A stretch of 60,825 nt of DNA from an uncultured Alistipes sp. (GTDB lineage: Bacteria > Bacteroidota > Bacteroidia > Bacteroidales > Rikenellaceae), in the NCBI GenBank assembly GCA_944321755.1, contig CALUMM010000009.1, positions 1 through 60,825 of the forward strand, in the 5' to 3' direction. Shown here piece by piece: positions 27,791-35,776 of this stretch; the first letter of the stretch is position 1; the number at the start of each line of letters is the position of its first letter. The position numbers were made by a program, and so were the translations under genes. Below the pieces are notes generated by a model. The model made no database searches, was not told where the DNA came from, and saw only the letters and a list, made by a program, of their open reading frames with translations.

Positions 27791-28405
27791 ATGAATCGCT
27801 ATTTCCAGACCCCTCCGGTCGTCAAGAACCTGATCATCATCAACCTGCTCGTCTATATGGCGATGGCGCTGATCCCCGAAGCCTACCGTTTTCTCAACGA
27901 GTTCGGGGCGCTCCAGGTCGGACCCCGGATGCTCGGGTATCAGTTCCATACCTACCAGTTCATCACCTACATGTTCCTCCACGCCAATTTCGAACATATC
28001 TTCTTCAACATGTTCGCCCTGTGGATGTTCGGCCGCACGCTGGAATACGACCTCGGGTCGCGGCGCTTCCTGATCTACTACATGGTCTGCGGCGTGGGTG
28101 CGGCGCTGATTCAGGCGGGAATCGCCTGGAGCCTGGGACAGCCGATGGCCCTGGTCGGGGCGTCGGGAGCCGTGATGGGACTGCTGCTGGCCTTCGGCGT
28201 GATGTACCCCAACGCCGTGATCATGCTCCTGATCCCGCCCATCCCGATGAAGGCCAAGTGGTTCGTTATCATTTATGCCGTCATCGAACTCTTCCTCGGC
28301 TGGCGGGGCGTGGGCAACGTCGCCCATTTCGCCCATGTGGGCGGTATGTTGTGGGGCTTCCTGCTGCTCTACTGGTGGAAACGCCGCGGTATGATCCGCT
28401 TTTAG
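27791..28405 (+). CDS. Rhomboid-family intramembrane serine protease
   Basis: 204-aa membrane protein with about six helices. The catalytic dyad is visible: serine in ALVGASGAVMG (about residue 123) and histidine in AHFAHVGGMLWG (about residue 179). The loop-1 region (HANFEHIFFNMFALWMFG) with its HxxxN-type motif is present. Rhomboids cut transmembrane helices of other proteins; the substrate here is unknown. The next gene begins 3 nt downstream and is also membrane-bound. Confidence 0.92.
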   Translation: MNRYFQTPPVVKNLIIINLLVYMAMALIPEAYRFLNEFGALQVGPRMLGYQFHTYQFITYMFLHANFEHIFFNMFALWMFGRTLEYDLGSRRFLIYYMVCGVGAALIQAGIAWSLGQPMALVGASGAVMGLLLAFGVMYPNAVIMLLIPPIPMKAKWFVIIYAVIELFLGWRGVGNVAHFAHVGGMLWGFLLLYWWKRRGMIRF

Positions 28406-28408
28406 ACC

Positions 28409-29557
28409 ATGGCTTCCGAATACTACTCCGGATACGGGGAGCGCCCCGCAGGCAAACGCCGCCGCAATTGGGCGCTCTGGCTCCTCGACGGCCTGATGAC
28501 GGCCGTCTCGCTCGTGGTTGCCGTCACCCTGGTGCTGACCTATTTCGTGCCCTATGTCAACCCTTCGCGCGTCTGGTTCTTCCCCGTGCTGGGGCTCGCC
28601 ACTCCGATCACCTATGTGGCGGCGGTGATTCTGATGCTCTACTGGATCATCCGCTGGCGCTGGCTCCGGGCCGGCGTGATGATCGTGATCGTGGCGATCG
28701 GATTCTTCAAGGTCTCGCTCTTCTGGCGTCCCGACATCCGCCGCGTCTACGAAGAGGCCGAGGGCTCCGACCGCGGAACCTTCAAGGTGATGACCTACAA
28801 CGTCCGCAGCTTCTACGGCGAAAACGGCCACAGCAGCGTGGAGGACATCCTGCGGCTGATCGACGAACAGGACCCGGACATCATCTGCCTGCAGGAGTTC
28901 AATGCCCGGCTGGCGGCCCGGTCCGAGGAGTTTTCGCTGCTGGAGGAGAAGTACGAGAGTGCGGGTTTCGGCCGCACGGCGGCTCCGGACTCCGTGTACG
29001 AGGCGCCGCTTGCGATCCTGAGCAAATTCCGGATCCTGCGTTCGCGGACGCTGCTGACCCCCGCCTCGTCGGTGTGGGCCGACGTGCTGGTGGGCGACGA
29101 CACCGTGCGGGTCTTCAACAACCACCTCCACTCCACGGCCATCAACGCCGCGGACAACGAATACATCACCGAACACCGCTTCCTCTCGGATACGGCCCGC
29201 GAGACGAAGATCCGCAGCATCGTTTCACGCCTGCGTGAGAACAGCGTCCTGCGTGCCGCCCAGGTCGACAGCATCGCCCGGGTGGTCGGGGAGACCCGCA
29301 CGCGGCGCATCATCTGCGGCGATTTCAACGACACGCCCATGTCTTACGTCTATCGGACGATGGCCCGGGGAGCACGCGATGCCTTCCGGGTTTGCGGTTC
29401 GGGCTATTCGCACACCTTCCGGGGCTTTTTCAACACGCTGCGCATCGACTACGTGCTGAGCGGGGGGCTCGAACCGGTGGCTTACGAAACCCTGCCGGTC
29501 GACTATTCGGATCACCATCCGGTTGTCGTGCGCCTGAAGAAGACGGATAAAAACTGA
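28409..29557 (+). CDS. Membrane-anchored endonuclease/exonuclease/phosphatase family protein
   Basis: 382 aa. Three hydrophobic segments (about 27-48, 58-80, 88-103) precede an EEP domain (about 128-380) with MTYNVRSFYG, ICLQEFNAR, NNHLHSTAIN, ICGDFNDTP, LRIDYVLSGG and YSDHHPVVV. All metal- and phosphate-contact motifs are intact. Family members cut phosphodiester or phosphomonoester bonds in lipids or nucleic acids, and the topology puts the domain on one face of the inner membrane. It is probably co-transcribed with rhomboid. Confidence 0.9.
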   Translation: MASEYYSGYGERPAGKRRRNWALWLLDGLMTAVSLVVAVTLVLTYFVPYVNPSRVWFFPVLGLATPITYVAAVILMLYWIIRWRWLRAGVMIVIVAIGFFKVSLFWRPDIRRVYEEAEGSDRGTFKVMTYNVRSFYGENGHSSVEDILRLIDEQDPDIICLQEFNARLAARSEEFSLLEEKYESAGFGRTAAPDSVYEAPLAILSKFRILRSRTLLTPASSVWADVLVGDDTVRVFNNHLHSTAINAADNEYITEHRFLSDTARETKIRSIVSRLRENSVLRAAQVDSIARVVGETRTRRIICGDFNDTPMSYVYRTMARGARDAFRVCGSGYSHTFRGFFNTLRIDYVLSGGLEPVAYETLPVDYSDHHPVVVRLKKTDKN

Positions 29558-29591
29558 AATACGACCATCTACAAACTTAAACAGACGAGCT

Positions 29592-30041
29592 ATGATTTTA
29601 GATTCACTGAAAAACAGCGCGCTTTACTACGGAGTAAGCCCGCGTATGCAGAAGGCATTCGAACTGATCGCCTCGACCGACTGGACGAAGGTGGAGCCGG
29701 GAATCCACGAACTCGACGGCCGGGATATCTACGTCAACGTCATGGAGCGGGAGCTCAAACTGAAGAAGGATGCCAAACTGGAGGTCCACAACGAGTATAT
29801 CGACATCCAGGTGCTGATCTCCGGAGTGTCGGAGACCTTCGGCTGGAGCGAGCGCAAGGACCTCTGCCAGCCGCAGTCGGAATTCAACGCCGAGAAGGAT
29901 ATCCAGCTCTTCGACGATGAGCCCCAGACCTACTACACGCTGCGTCCGGGACAGTTCACGGTACTCTTCCCCGAGGACGGCCACGCTCCGATGGTCGGTG
30001 AAGGCAAAGTTCGCAAGATCATCTTCAAGGTACGCAAGTAG
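29592..30041 (+). CDS. YhcH/YjgK/YiaL family protein (DUF386)
   Basis: 149-aa cupin-like protein. The conserved pattern VHNEYIDIQVLISG...ETFGW, the DEPQTYYTLRPGQFTVLFPEDGHAP segment and the end KIIFKV match the family (NanQ/TabA-like), whose members act on sugars such as sialic acid anomers. There is no sugar gene cluster nearby, so the substrate is open. It ends 56 nt before a strong terminator. Confidence 0.9.
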   Translation: MILDSLKNSALYYGVSPRMQKAFELIASTDWTKVEPGIHELDGRDIYVNVMERELKLKKDAKLEVHNEYIDIQVLISGVSETFGWSERKDLCQPQSEFNAEKDIQLFDDEPQTYYTLRPGQFTVLFPEDGHAPMVGEGKVRKIIFKVRK

Positions 30042-30097
30042 CCTCGGTTTTTCGCATCCCGAGAGCCGTTCATTCCCGGGGAAACCGATCCTGAAAA

Positions 30098-30132
30098 CCC
30101 CTGTCGCGTTGAGGCGGCAGGGGCTTTTTTTC
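30098..30132 (+). terminator. Rho-independent terminator after the YhcH gene
   Basis: CCCCTGTCGC (30098-30107) pairs with GCGGCAGGGG (30114-30123), with one wobble, followed by eight T. It separates the plus-strand block from the convergent exporter gene. Confidence 0.88.
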
Positions 30133-30207
30133 GAGAAATGGGATTGCTCCCGAACGGGAGAGGCTGGGATGGCCCGTCGTTTTGCTGCGCGGCGGACCGG
30201 TGTCGGG

Positions 30208-31389
30208 TCAGGCCGCTACGGCCGGACGGGGCGAGTGTCGGAGCCCGAACCGGATGCTGAGCCACGAACAGAGGGCACACGCCACGAAAACTCCGCCCGT
30301 GGAGAGGAGCGTATTGCCCATGCCGACCAGCGGTGAGACGATGCCTCCGAAAGCGAAGCAGACGGCGCCCAGCAGGGCCGAAGCTGTTCCGGCGTGTTCC
30401 CGGGCGGCCTCCATGGCCAGGGCCGTGGAGGAGGTGAAGGTGAGCCCCATGGAGAAGAGCAGGGCGAAAAGCAGGCCCTCATAGACCCAGAATCCGCATC
30501 CCGATGCGAGGGCGAGGGCCTCGGCGAGAGCGAAGACCACCATGCCGAGACATCCGACCCGGGTGCTCTGTTCGGAGCTTCGGAAACGGACCGAGAAGGC
30601 GGCGGCACAGCCGATGGCGACGGCATTGGCCGCAAAGCAGAGGCTGAATTCGAAGGCCGAGAAGCCGTAATGCTGCTGGACGAGGAAGGGCGACGAGGCG
30701 ATGTAGGCGAACAAGACGCCCTGGGCGAATCCCAGTTGAAGGACACAGGCCCGGTAGCGGCGGTTGCGGAGTACGGTTCCGAAACTGCGGATGAGAGTGC
30801 TCCAGGCTACGGTGCTGCGCTGCTCCCGGGGCAGCGATTCGCGGAGTCGGAAGCCGCCGGCCAGAAGCAGACACCCCAGACCGAGCAGAATACAGAAGAT
30901 GCCCCGCCAGCCGATCGAGTCGCAGCACGTGCCCCCGACGATGGGTGCGACGACCGGGGCTACGCCGTTGACGGCGCCGATCAGCGCCAGCATCCGGGTC
31001 AAGTCGCGGCCTGCGAAGCGGTCCGTGGCCACTGACCGCGAGATGACGATGCCGCCCGCCCCGGCGATGCCCTGCAGAAAGCGCATGAAGACGAATTGGC
31101 GGATGTCCGTGGCGAAGATGCAGAGCAGCGTGGCTGCGATGAAGAGCCACAGGGCCGTGAGCAGCGGAAGCCGCCGCCCGTATTTGTCGCTCAGGGGCCC
31201 GAAGAGCAGCTGGCCGAGGGCCAGTCCGATCATGCTGGTCGTGAGACCCATCTGCACCATCGATGACGATGTGTGGAAATAGTCCGTCATGGCGGGGAGG
31301 GTCGGCAGGTACATGTCCGTGACGAAGGGCCCGAATGCCGTGAGCATCCCCAGCAGGACGAGCAGGAAGGTTTTGCTGTTTTCGTTCAT
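30208..31389 (-). CDS. Bcr/CflA-like MFS multidrug exporter
   Basis: 393 aa with 12 predicted helices. The start at 31389 (MNENSKTF) is chosen because the upstream extension crosses a promoter. The N-terminal part carries FVTDMYLPTLPAM and GPLSDKYGRR, and the 14-TMS/12-TMS drug-proton antiporter style motif FLQGIAGAGGIVISRSVATDRF, as in Bcr/CflA proteins that export chloramphenicol or bicyclomycin. The actual substrate is unknown. It stands alone, convergent to the YhcH gene. Confidence 0.87.
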   Translation of the reverse strand: MNENSKTFLLVLLGMLTAFGPFVTDMYLPTLPAMTDYFHTSSSMVQMGLTTSMIGLALGQLLFGPLSDKYGRRLPLLTALWLFIAATLLCIFATDIRQFVFMRFLQGIAGAGGIVISRSVATDRFAGRDLTRMLALIGAVNGVAPVVAPIVGGTCCDSIGWRGIFCILLGLGCLLLAGGFRLRESLPREQRSTVAWSTLIRSFGTVLRNRRYRACVLQLGFAQGVLFAYIASSPFLVQQHYGFSAFEFSLCFAANAVAIGCAAAFSVRFRSSEQSTRVGCLGMVVFALAEALALASGCGFWVYEGLLFALLFSMGLTFTSSTALAMEAAREHAGTASALLGAVCFAFGGIVSPLVGMGNTLLSTGGVFVACALCSWLSIRFGLRHSPRPAVAA

Positions 31390-31408
31390 AATTCGAGGTT
31401 TGACGCCA

Positions 31409-31416
31409 CAAAAGTA
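31409..31416 (-). promoter_or_regulatory. -7 box (TACTTTTG) of the exporter gene
   Basis: The minus strand reads TACTTTTG, an exact TAnnTTTG match, 20 nt before the start codon at 31389. No clear -33 box. Confidence 0.5.
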
Positions 31417-31554
31417 CGGCGGATTCCCGACTTCGACGCGGTCGTTTGTTGGCGGGTTTTGTTCATTTCCGGAATTCAACAGACGATCCCGACCCATCGA
31501 GGACCGGGATCGTGAGATGTGTGGGTTGCCGCCGTTCCGAAGCGTTTCCGCCGC

Positions 31555-32871
31555 CTACTTTCCGATTCCGAAGTAGCGGAATCCCGCGGCACGGACCTCC
31601 TGTTTGTCGTAGATGTTGCGGCCGTCGACGACCACGTCGCCGCGCATCGTGCCGCGCAGTTGCGCCCAGTCGGGCATCCGGAACTCCTTCCATTCGGTGA
31701 GCAGCGCCACGGCATCGGCCCCTTCGGCCGTCTGGTACATCGTGCGGGCCGTACGGAGCTCCCAATCATCGTGTTTGCGGAGGAATTCGGGAACCGCGAC
31801 GGGGTCGCAGACGCACACCTCGGCGCCGGCCTGGAGCAGCCGTTCGATCACCTCTGCAGCCGGGGCTTCGCGGATATCGTCCGTCTCGGGCTTGAAGGCG
31901 AGGCCCCAGATCGCCACCCGTTTTCCGGCCAAATCGCCCAGTGCCGTGCGGAGTTTCTCGAAGACCACGCTCTTCTGCGCCTCGTTGACGCGCTCCACGG
32001 CCTCGATGACCTGCATCGTGTAGCCGTGTTCGCGGGCCGTGCGGGCCAGGGCCTTGACATCCTTCGGGAAGCACGAACCCCCGTATCCGCACCCCGGGTA
32101 GAGGAACTTGTTGCCGATGCGCGCGTCGGAGCCGATGCCCTTGCGGACCATCTCCACGTCGGCACCCACCCGGTCGCAGAGGTTGGCGATGTCGTTCATG
32201 AACGAAATGCGGGTCGCCAGCATGGCGTTGGCGGCATATTTGGTCATTTCGGCCGAGGCGATGTCCATGAAGAGCACGCGGAAGTTGTTGATCAGGAAGG
32301 GACGGTACAACCGCGCCATCAACTCCCGGGCGCGCTGGCTCTCGACGCCCACCACCACGCGGTCGGGCGACATGAAGTCCTTGATTGCCGCACCCTCCTT
32401 CAGAAACTCCGGGTTCGAAGCGACGTCGAACGGCACCTCGCAGCCGCGGGCCTGCAGCTCCTCCTCGATCACGGCCTTGATACGAGCCGACGTGCCCACG
32501 GGCACGGTGCTCTTCGTGACGAGCAGCGTGTAGCGGCGGATGTGGCGCCCGAAGGTGCGGGCCACCTCCATCACCTGGCTCAGATCCGCCGCACCGCCCT
32601 CTCCGGGCGGGGTTCCGACGGCCGAAAAGACCACCTCGACCCGGTCGAGACACGATGTCAGGTCGGTCGTGAAGTGGAGCCTTCCGGCGGCGGCATTCCG
32701 CCCGACGAGTGCTTCGAGTCCGGGTTCGTAGATCGGGATCCGTCCGGCGTTCAGCGCCTCGATCTTCCGTGCGTCGGTGTCGACGCACGTAATGTCGAGC
32801 CCCATCTCCGCGAAGCAGGCCCCCGAAACCAACCCGACATATCCGGTTCCGACGATGGCGATCTTCATCAT
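31555..32871 (-). CDS. ugd: UDP-glucose 6-dehydrogenase
   Basis: 438-aa enzyme oxidising UDP-glucose to UDP-glucuronate for capsule, LPS or exopolysaccharide. NAD-binding start KIAIVGTGYVGLVSGACFAEMG; STVPVGTS; catalytic cysteine in GYGGSCFPKDVKAL; C-terminal lobe with WGLAFKPETDDIREAPA. It lies 6 nt downstream of the flavodiiron gene on the same strand, so they share a transcript although no metabolic link is obvious. The protein is complete; UDP-N-acetylmannosamine dehydrogenase is a less likely alternative. Confidence 0.94.
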   Translation of the reverse strand: MMKIAIVGTGYVGLVSGACFAEMGLDITCVDTDARKIEALNAGRIPIYEPGLEALVGRNAAAGRLHFTTDLTSCLDRVEVVFSAVGTPPGEGGAADLSQVMEVARTFGRHIRRYTLLVTKSTVPVGTSARIKAVIEEELQARGCEVPFDVASNPEFLKEGAAIKDFMSPDRVVVGVESQRARELMARLYRPFLINNFRVLFMDIASAEMTKYAANAMLATRISFMNDIANLCDRVGADVEMVRKGIGSDARIGNKFLYPGCGYGGSCFPKDVKALARTAREHGYTMQVIEAVERVNEAQKSVVFEKLRTALGDLAGKRVAIWGLAFKPETDDIREAPAAEVIERLLQAGAEVCVCDPVAVPEFLRKHDDWELRTARTMYQTAEGADAVALLTEWKEFRMPDWAQLRGTMRGDVVVDGRNIYDKQEVRAAGFRYFGIGK

Positions 32872-32877
32872 CTTCCG

Positions 32878-34071
32878 TCAGGCTTTGCCGTGGATCTTTT
32901 CGGCGGCCTCATGTGCCAGTGCCCGGCAGCAGTCGTGCATTTTCGGGGAGAAACCCTGCTTCATCTCCACGGGTTCGCAGAGCGTCTCCCACTTCATCTT
33001 CTGGGCGAACTCTCCCAGCAGCTTGACGGCGGCTCCGGCCCACGTGAAGGACCCGAACCAGCCGAAACGGCGCTGCGGGATGCAGCGAGCGGCGAGTTTG
33101 TCGAGCAGTTCGGCTACGGGCGGGAAGAGCCCGGCGTTGTAGGTGGGTCCTCCGACCAGCAGCGTGTCGAAACGGAAAATGTCGCGCAGCACGACCGACG
33201 GATCGGCATACGAGAGGTTGTAGATGCGGATGTTGCGGACCCCTTCGGCTGCGAGTTCACGGGCGATGCGCTCGGCCAGCTGCTCGGTGTTTCCGTACAT
33301 CGAGGCGTAAGCGATGACCACGCCCGGTTCCCCTTCGTAGCGGCTCATCCGGTCATAGAGGCCGATTACACGGTCGATTTGCTGTTGCCAGACGGGTCCG
33401 TGGGTCGGGCAGATGCTCCGGATTTCAAGCCCGGCGAGTTTCTGGAGCGCCTTTTGTACCGGAGCGCCGTATTTGCCGACGATCGTGGCGTAGTAGCGGC
33501 GCATTTCGTCCCAGTAGCGTTCGGGATCGACCTCGGAGTCGGTGATGCCTCCGTCGAGGGCCCCGAAGCAGCCGAAGGCGTCGCCCGAGAAGAGCGCCTG
33601 CTCTTCGGGGCACCACGAAACCATCGTTTCGGGCCAGTGGACCATCGGGATCATGTGGAACGAGAGGCTTTTTCCGCCCAGATCGAGCGTGTCGCCCTCC
33701 TTGACCTCGATCGTGTTGCCGCAGAGGCCGTAGAAACCCTCGATCATCTGCAGGGCCTTGGCATTGGTGACGATCTGCAGGTCGGGGTAGATGCGCCGCA
33801 GGGCGGTGATCGACGACGAGTGGTCGGGTTCCATGTGGTTGACGACGAGGTAGTCGACCTTTCGGTCGCCGATTATTTCGCGGATATTGGCTTCGAGACG
33901 GCTGCCGAAAGCCTCCTCGACGGTATCTATGAGTGCGACCTTCTCGCCGACGACGAGGTAGGCGTTGTACGAAACGCCCTGGGGGAGCGACCAGAGCCCT
34001 TCGAAACGGGTCGTGGTCCGGTCGTTGACGCCGACATAGTGGATGCCGGGTGCGATTTGAGTGATTGCCAT
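32878..34071 (-). CDS. FprA-family A-type flavodiiron protein
   Basis: 397-aa cytoplasmic enzyme that reduces oxygen (or nitric oxide) to protect anaerobic metabolism. The N-terminal metallo-beta-lactamase-like domain carries the di-iron ligands: HMEPDH, VHWPETM, SGDAFG and CPTHGPVW. The C-terminal flavodoxin-like domain (about 250-397) has the FMN loop YASMYGNTEQLA and GGPTYNAGLFP. Electrons come from rubredoxin or a reductase encoded elsewhere. It is the first gene of a two-gene operon with ugd. Confidence 0.93.
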   Translation of the reverse strand: MAITQIAPGIHYVGVNDRTTTRFEGLWSLPQGVSYNAYLVVGEKVALIDTVEEAFGSRLEANIREIIGDRKVDYLVVNHMEPDHSSSITALRRIYPDLQIVTNAKALQMIEGFYGLCGNTIEVKEGDTLDLGGKSLSFHMIPMVHWPETMVSWCPEEQALFSGDAFGCFGALDGGITDSEVDPERYWDEMRRYYATIVGKYGAPVQKALQKLAGLEIRSICPTHGPVWQQQIDRVIGLYDRMSRYEGEPGVVIAYASMYGNTEQLAERIARELAAEGVRNIRIYNLSYADPSVVLRDIFRFDTLLVGGPTYNAGLFPPVAELLDKLAARCIPQRRFGWFGSFTWAGAAVKLLGEFAQKMKWETLCEPVEMKQGFSPKMHDCCRALAHEAAEKIHGKA

Positions 34072-34093
34072 AAACGTTCTGTTTTGTTCTGCG

Positions 34094-34101
34094 CAAATTT
34101 A
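34094..34101 (-). promoter_or_regulatory. -7 box (TAAATTTG) of the flavodiiron-ugd operon
   Basis: The minus strand reads TAAATTTG, an exact match to TAnnTTTG, 23 nt before the start at 34071. The -33 position reads ATTC, a poor match. Confidence 0.55.
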
Positions 34102-34187
34102 CGAAAAAAACAGGAATATGAATCTTTCTTTTCCTGAAGACTCCTTTTTAAGATTGGCCGCGACTTCATATTGGCGATGCCCGTAAG

Positions 34188-34225
34188 AGAATCACCCCTG
34201 TTGCAACGGCAACAGGGGTGATTCT
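34188..34225. terminator. Perfect 17-bp hairpin downstream of the left susCD operon
   Basis: Arms at 34188-34204 and 34209-34225 are exact inverted copies (AGAATCACCCCTGTTGC and its complement) with an AACG loop. It lies 26 nt beyond the SusD stop codon. No long T tract follows on either strand, so it may protect the mRNA 3' end as well as terminate. Confidence 0.75.
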
Positions 34226-34251
34226 GAATTTCGGTGTGAACGTAATTTCTA

Positions 34252-35763
34252 TCAAGGATTTTGCTGATCCGAGGAAATTTCTGTGTTGTTTTCCAACTCT
34301 ACGGTCGGAATCTTGTAGATCATCCGATAGTCCCGGGCACTGTATGTCATGGCATCGTTGCTGGCTAAAGATGCTGCAAAGTTGGTGGATTTCGTACGGT
34401 CGATGGTTTCGTTGCGCCGCTTCGCATCGAAGATGCGGCACCCCTCACCCCATGTTTCAACCCGCTTCTGGAAGCAGATCTCCTCATAAAGTGCATCTCC
34501 CGACTTGCCGGATGCATCGTATCCCGGAATACGGGTCGACATGACGTCGGTGAGCCATTTGCGGGCGTTGGCCTCATCTTTGTTGAGGTAGTGGGCCTCG
34601 GCTGCGACGAAATACATCTCGGCTACACGCATATAGATCAGATCGCACAGGAAATTGTTCGGGCAAAGGAACTTGTTGGGAACATAGGCCGCAAACCCGG
34701 CAGTCTGAATCTGGGAGAAATCGAACTTGTTGGTATTGAGGGTCTCGCTGTATCCGAACCATCCTTTGCGGATGTCGTTTGCGTCGATCTTGTCAACCAG
34801 GGCGCTGGCACCCAGTTTCGGGTAGTATCCGGGAGGCGCATATCCGTCGACGTAAGGATTCATGTGGGACATGAAGGACCCGTAGATAAGATTCCACTCC
34901 TCGGTGACGGCATAGCCCCAGATCACTTCGCTCATCGACACACTGTTCATACCGGCCAACAGTTCATTCGCTCCGGCAAGCGTACCGCCTTTGGTGGCAT
35001 ATTCAGCCCGCGTGGCAGCCTCATCGTAACGCCCCAGGAACATCAGCGCGTTGGCATAGATTCCCGATGCCGCATATTCATTGATGGCCGTATTGCCGAG
35101 TTGCTTGCCTTTGAGCAGGTCACAGGCCTGGGACAGGTCGGCATCGATGCGTGCGTAAACATCCTTGACGGGTGCGCGCCCGATGATGCTCTCGGATTCA
35201 TCATCGAGAATCAGCGGTACGCCCAATGCGTCGGGATTGGCATCATAGGGCTGCTGCCACATGTTGATAAGCCAATAATAGGCCCATCCTCGCAAAGCAT
35301 ACGCCTGACCCAACATCGCATCGAGTTCGTTGTTCGTACCTGCGCTTGTCTTCAGAACTTCAATGACCGTGTTTGCCGAGGATACGATGTGATAGAACTG
35401 CCGCCACATCGAGACGGGACGCCGATAATCCGGCTCCCGGAAGATCAACTGTTGGTCAAAGGCGAACCCTCCGGAGTTGATGAAGAATGCGATGTCGTCG
35501 CACATGACATCCGTTGCAATCTTGTAGGAAGACATTCCCCAATCATCCTGGGATGAACTCATATAGGGATCGCCGCTGTAAACTGTCGTATAGGCTCCGC
35601 TGATGATGGAGGCGAGCATCTCGGGGTTTTCGAGGAGGATCTCATTCTGCCGATCTCCCGATACTACGCTTGTGGGCTCGGTTTCCAGAAAATCACTTGA
35701 ACAAGATGCAATCAGAGCCCCCGTGCCCAGCACGAGAAGGTATTTGATATGATTTGCTTTCAT
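34252..35763 (-). CDS. SusD/RagB-family lipoprotein (left operon)
   Basis: 503-aa substrate-binding lipoprotein (lipobox ALIASC). FLETEPTSVVSGD follows the cysteine, as in SusD proteins. The SusD core is present: SSANTVIEVLKTSAG, AYALRGWAYYWLINMWQQPY, the MRVAEMYFVAAEAHYLNKDEANA helix and KRVETWGEGCRIFDAKR. It is the second and last gene of a two-gene operon, 13 nt after susC; no hydrolase genes accompany it, so the ligand is unknown. Expression should follow the invertible promoter at 38920-38951. Confidence 0.93.
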   Translation of the reverse strand: MKANHIKYLLVLGTGALIASCSSDFLETEPTSVVSGDRQNEILLENPEMLASIISGAYTTVYSGDPYMSSSQDDWGMSSYKIATDVMCDDIAFFINSGGFAFDQQLIFREPDYRRPVSMWRQFYHIVSSANTVIEVLKTSAGTNNELDAMLGQAYALRGWAYYWLINMWQQPYDANPDALGVPLILDDESESIIGRAPVKDVYARIDADLSQACDLLKGKQLGNTAINEYAASGIYANALMFLGRYDEAATRAEYATKGGTLAGANELLAGMNSVSMSEVIWGYAVTEEWNLIYGSFMSHMNPYVDGYAPPGYYPKLGASALVDKIDANDIRKGWFGYSETLNTNKFDFSQIQTAGFAAYVPNKFLCPNNFLCDLIYMRVAEMYFVAAEAHYLNKDEANARKWLTDVMSTRIPGYDASGKSGDALYEEICFQKRVETWGEGCRIFDAKRRNETIDRTKSTNFAASLASNDAMTYSARDYRMIYKIPTVELENNTEISSDQQNP

Positions 35764-35776
35764 GTTTGTCTGCTAT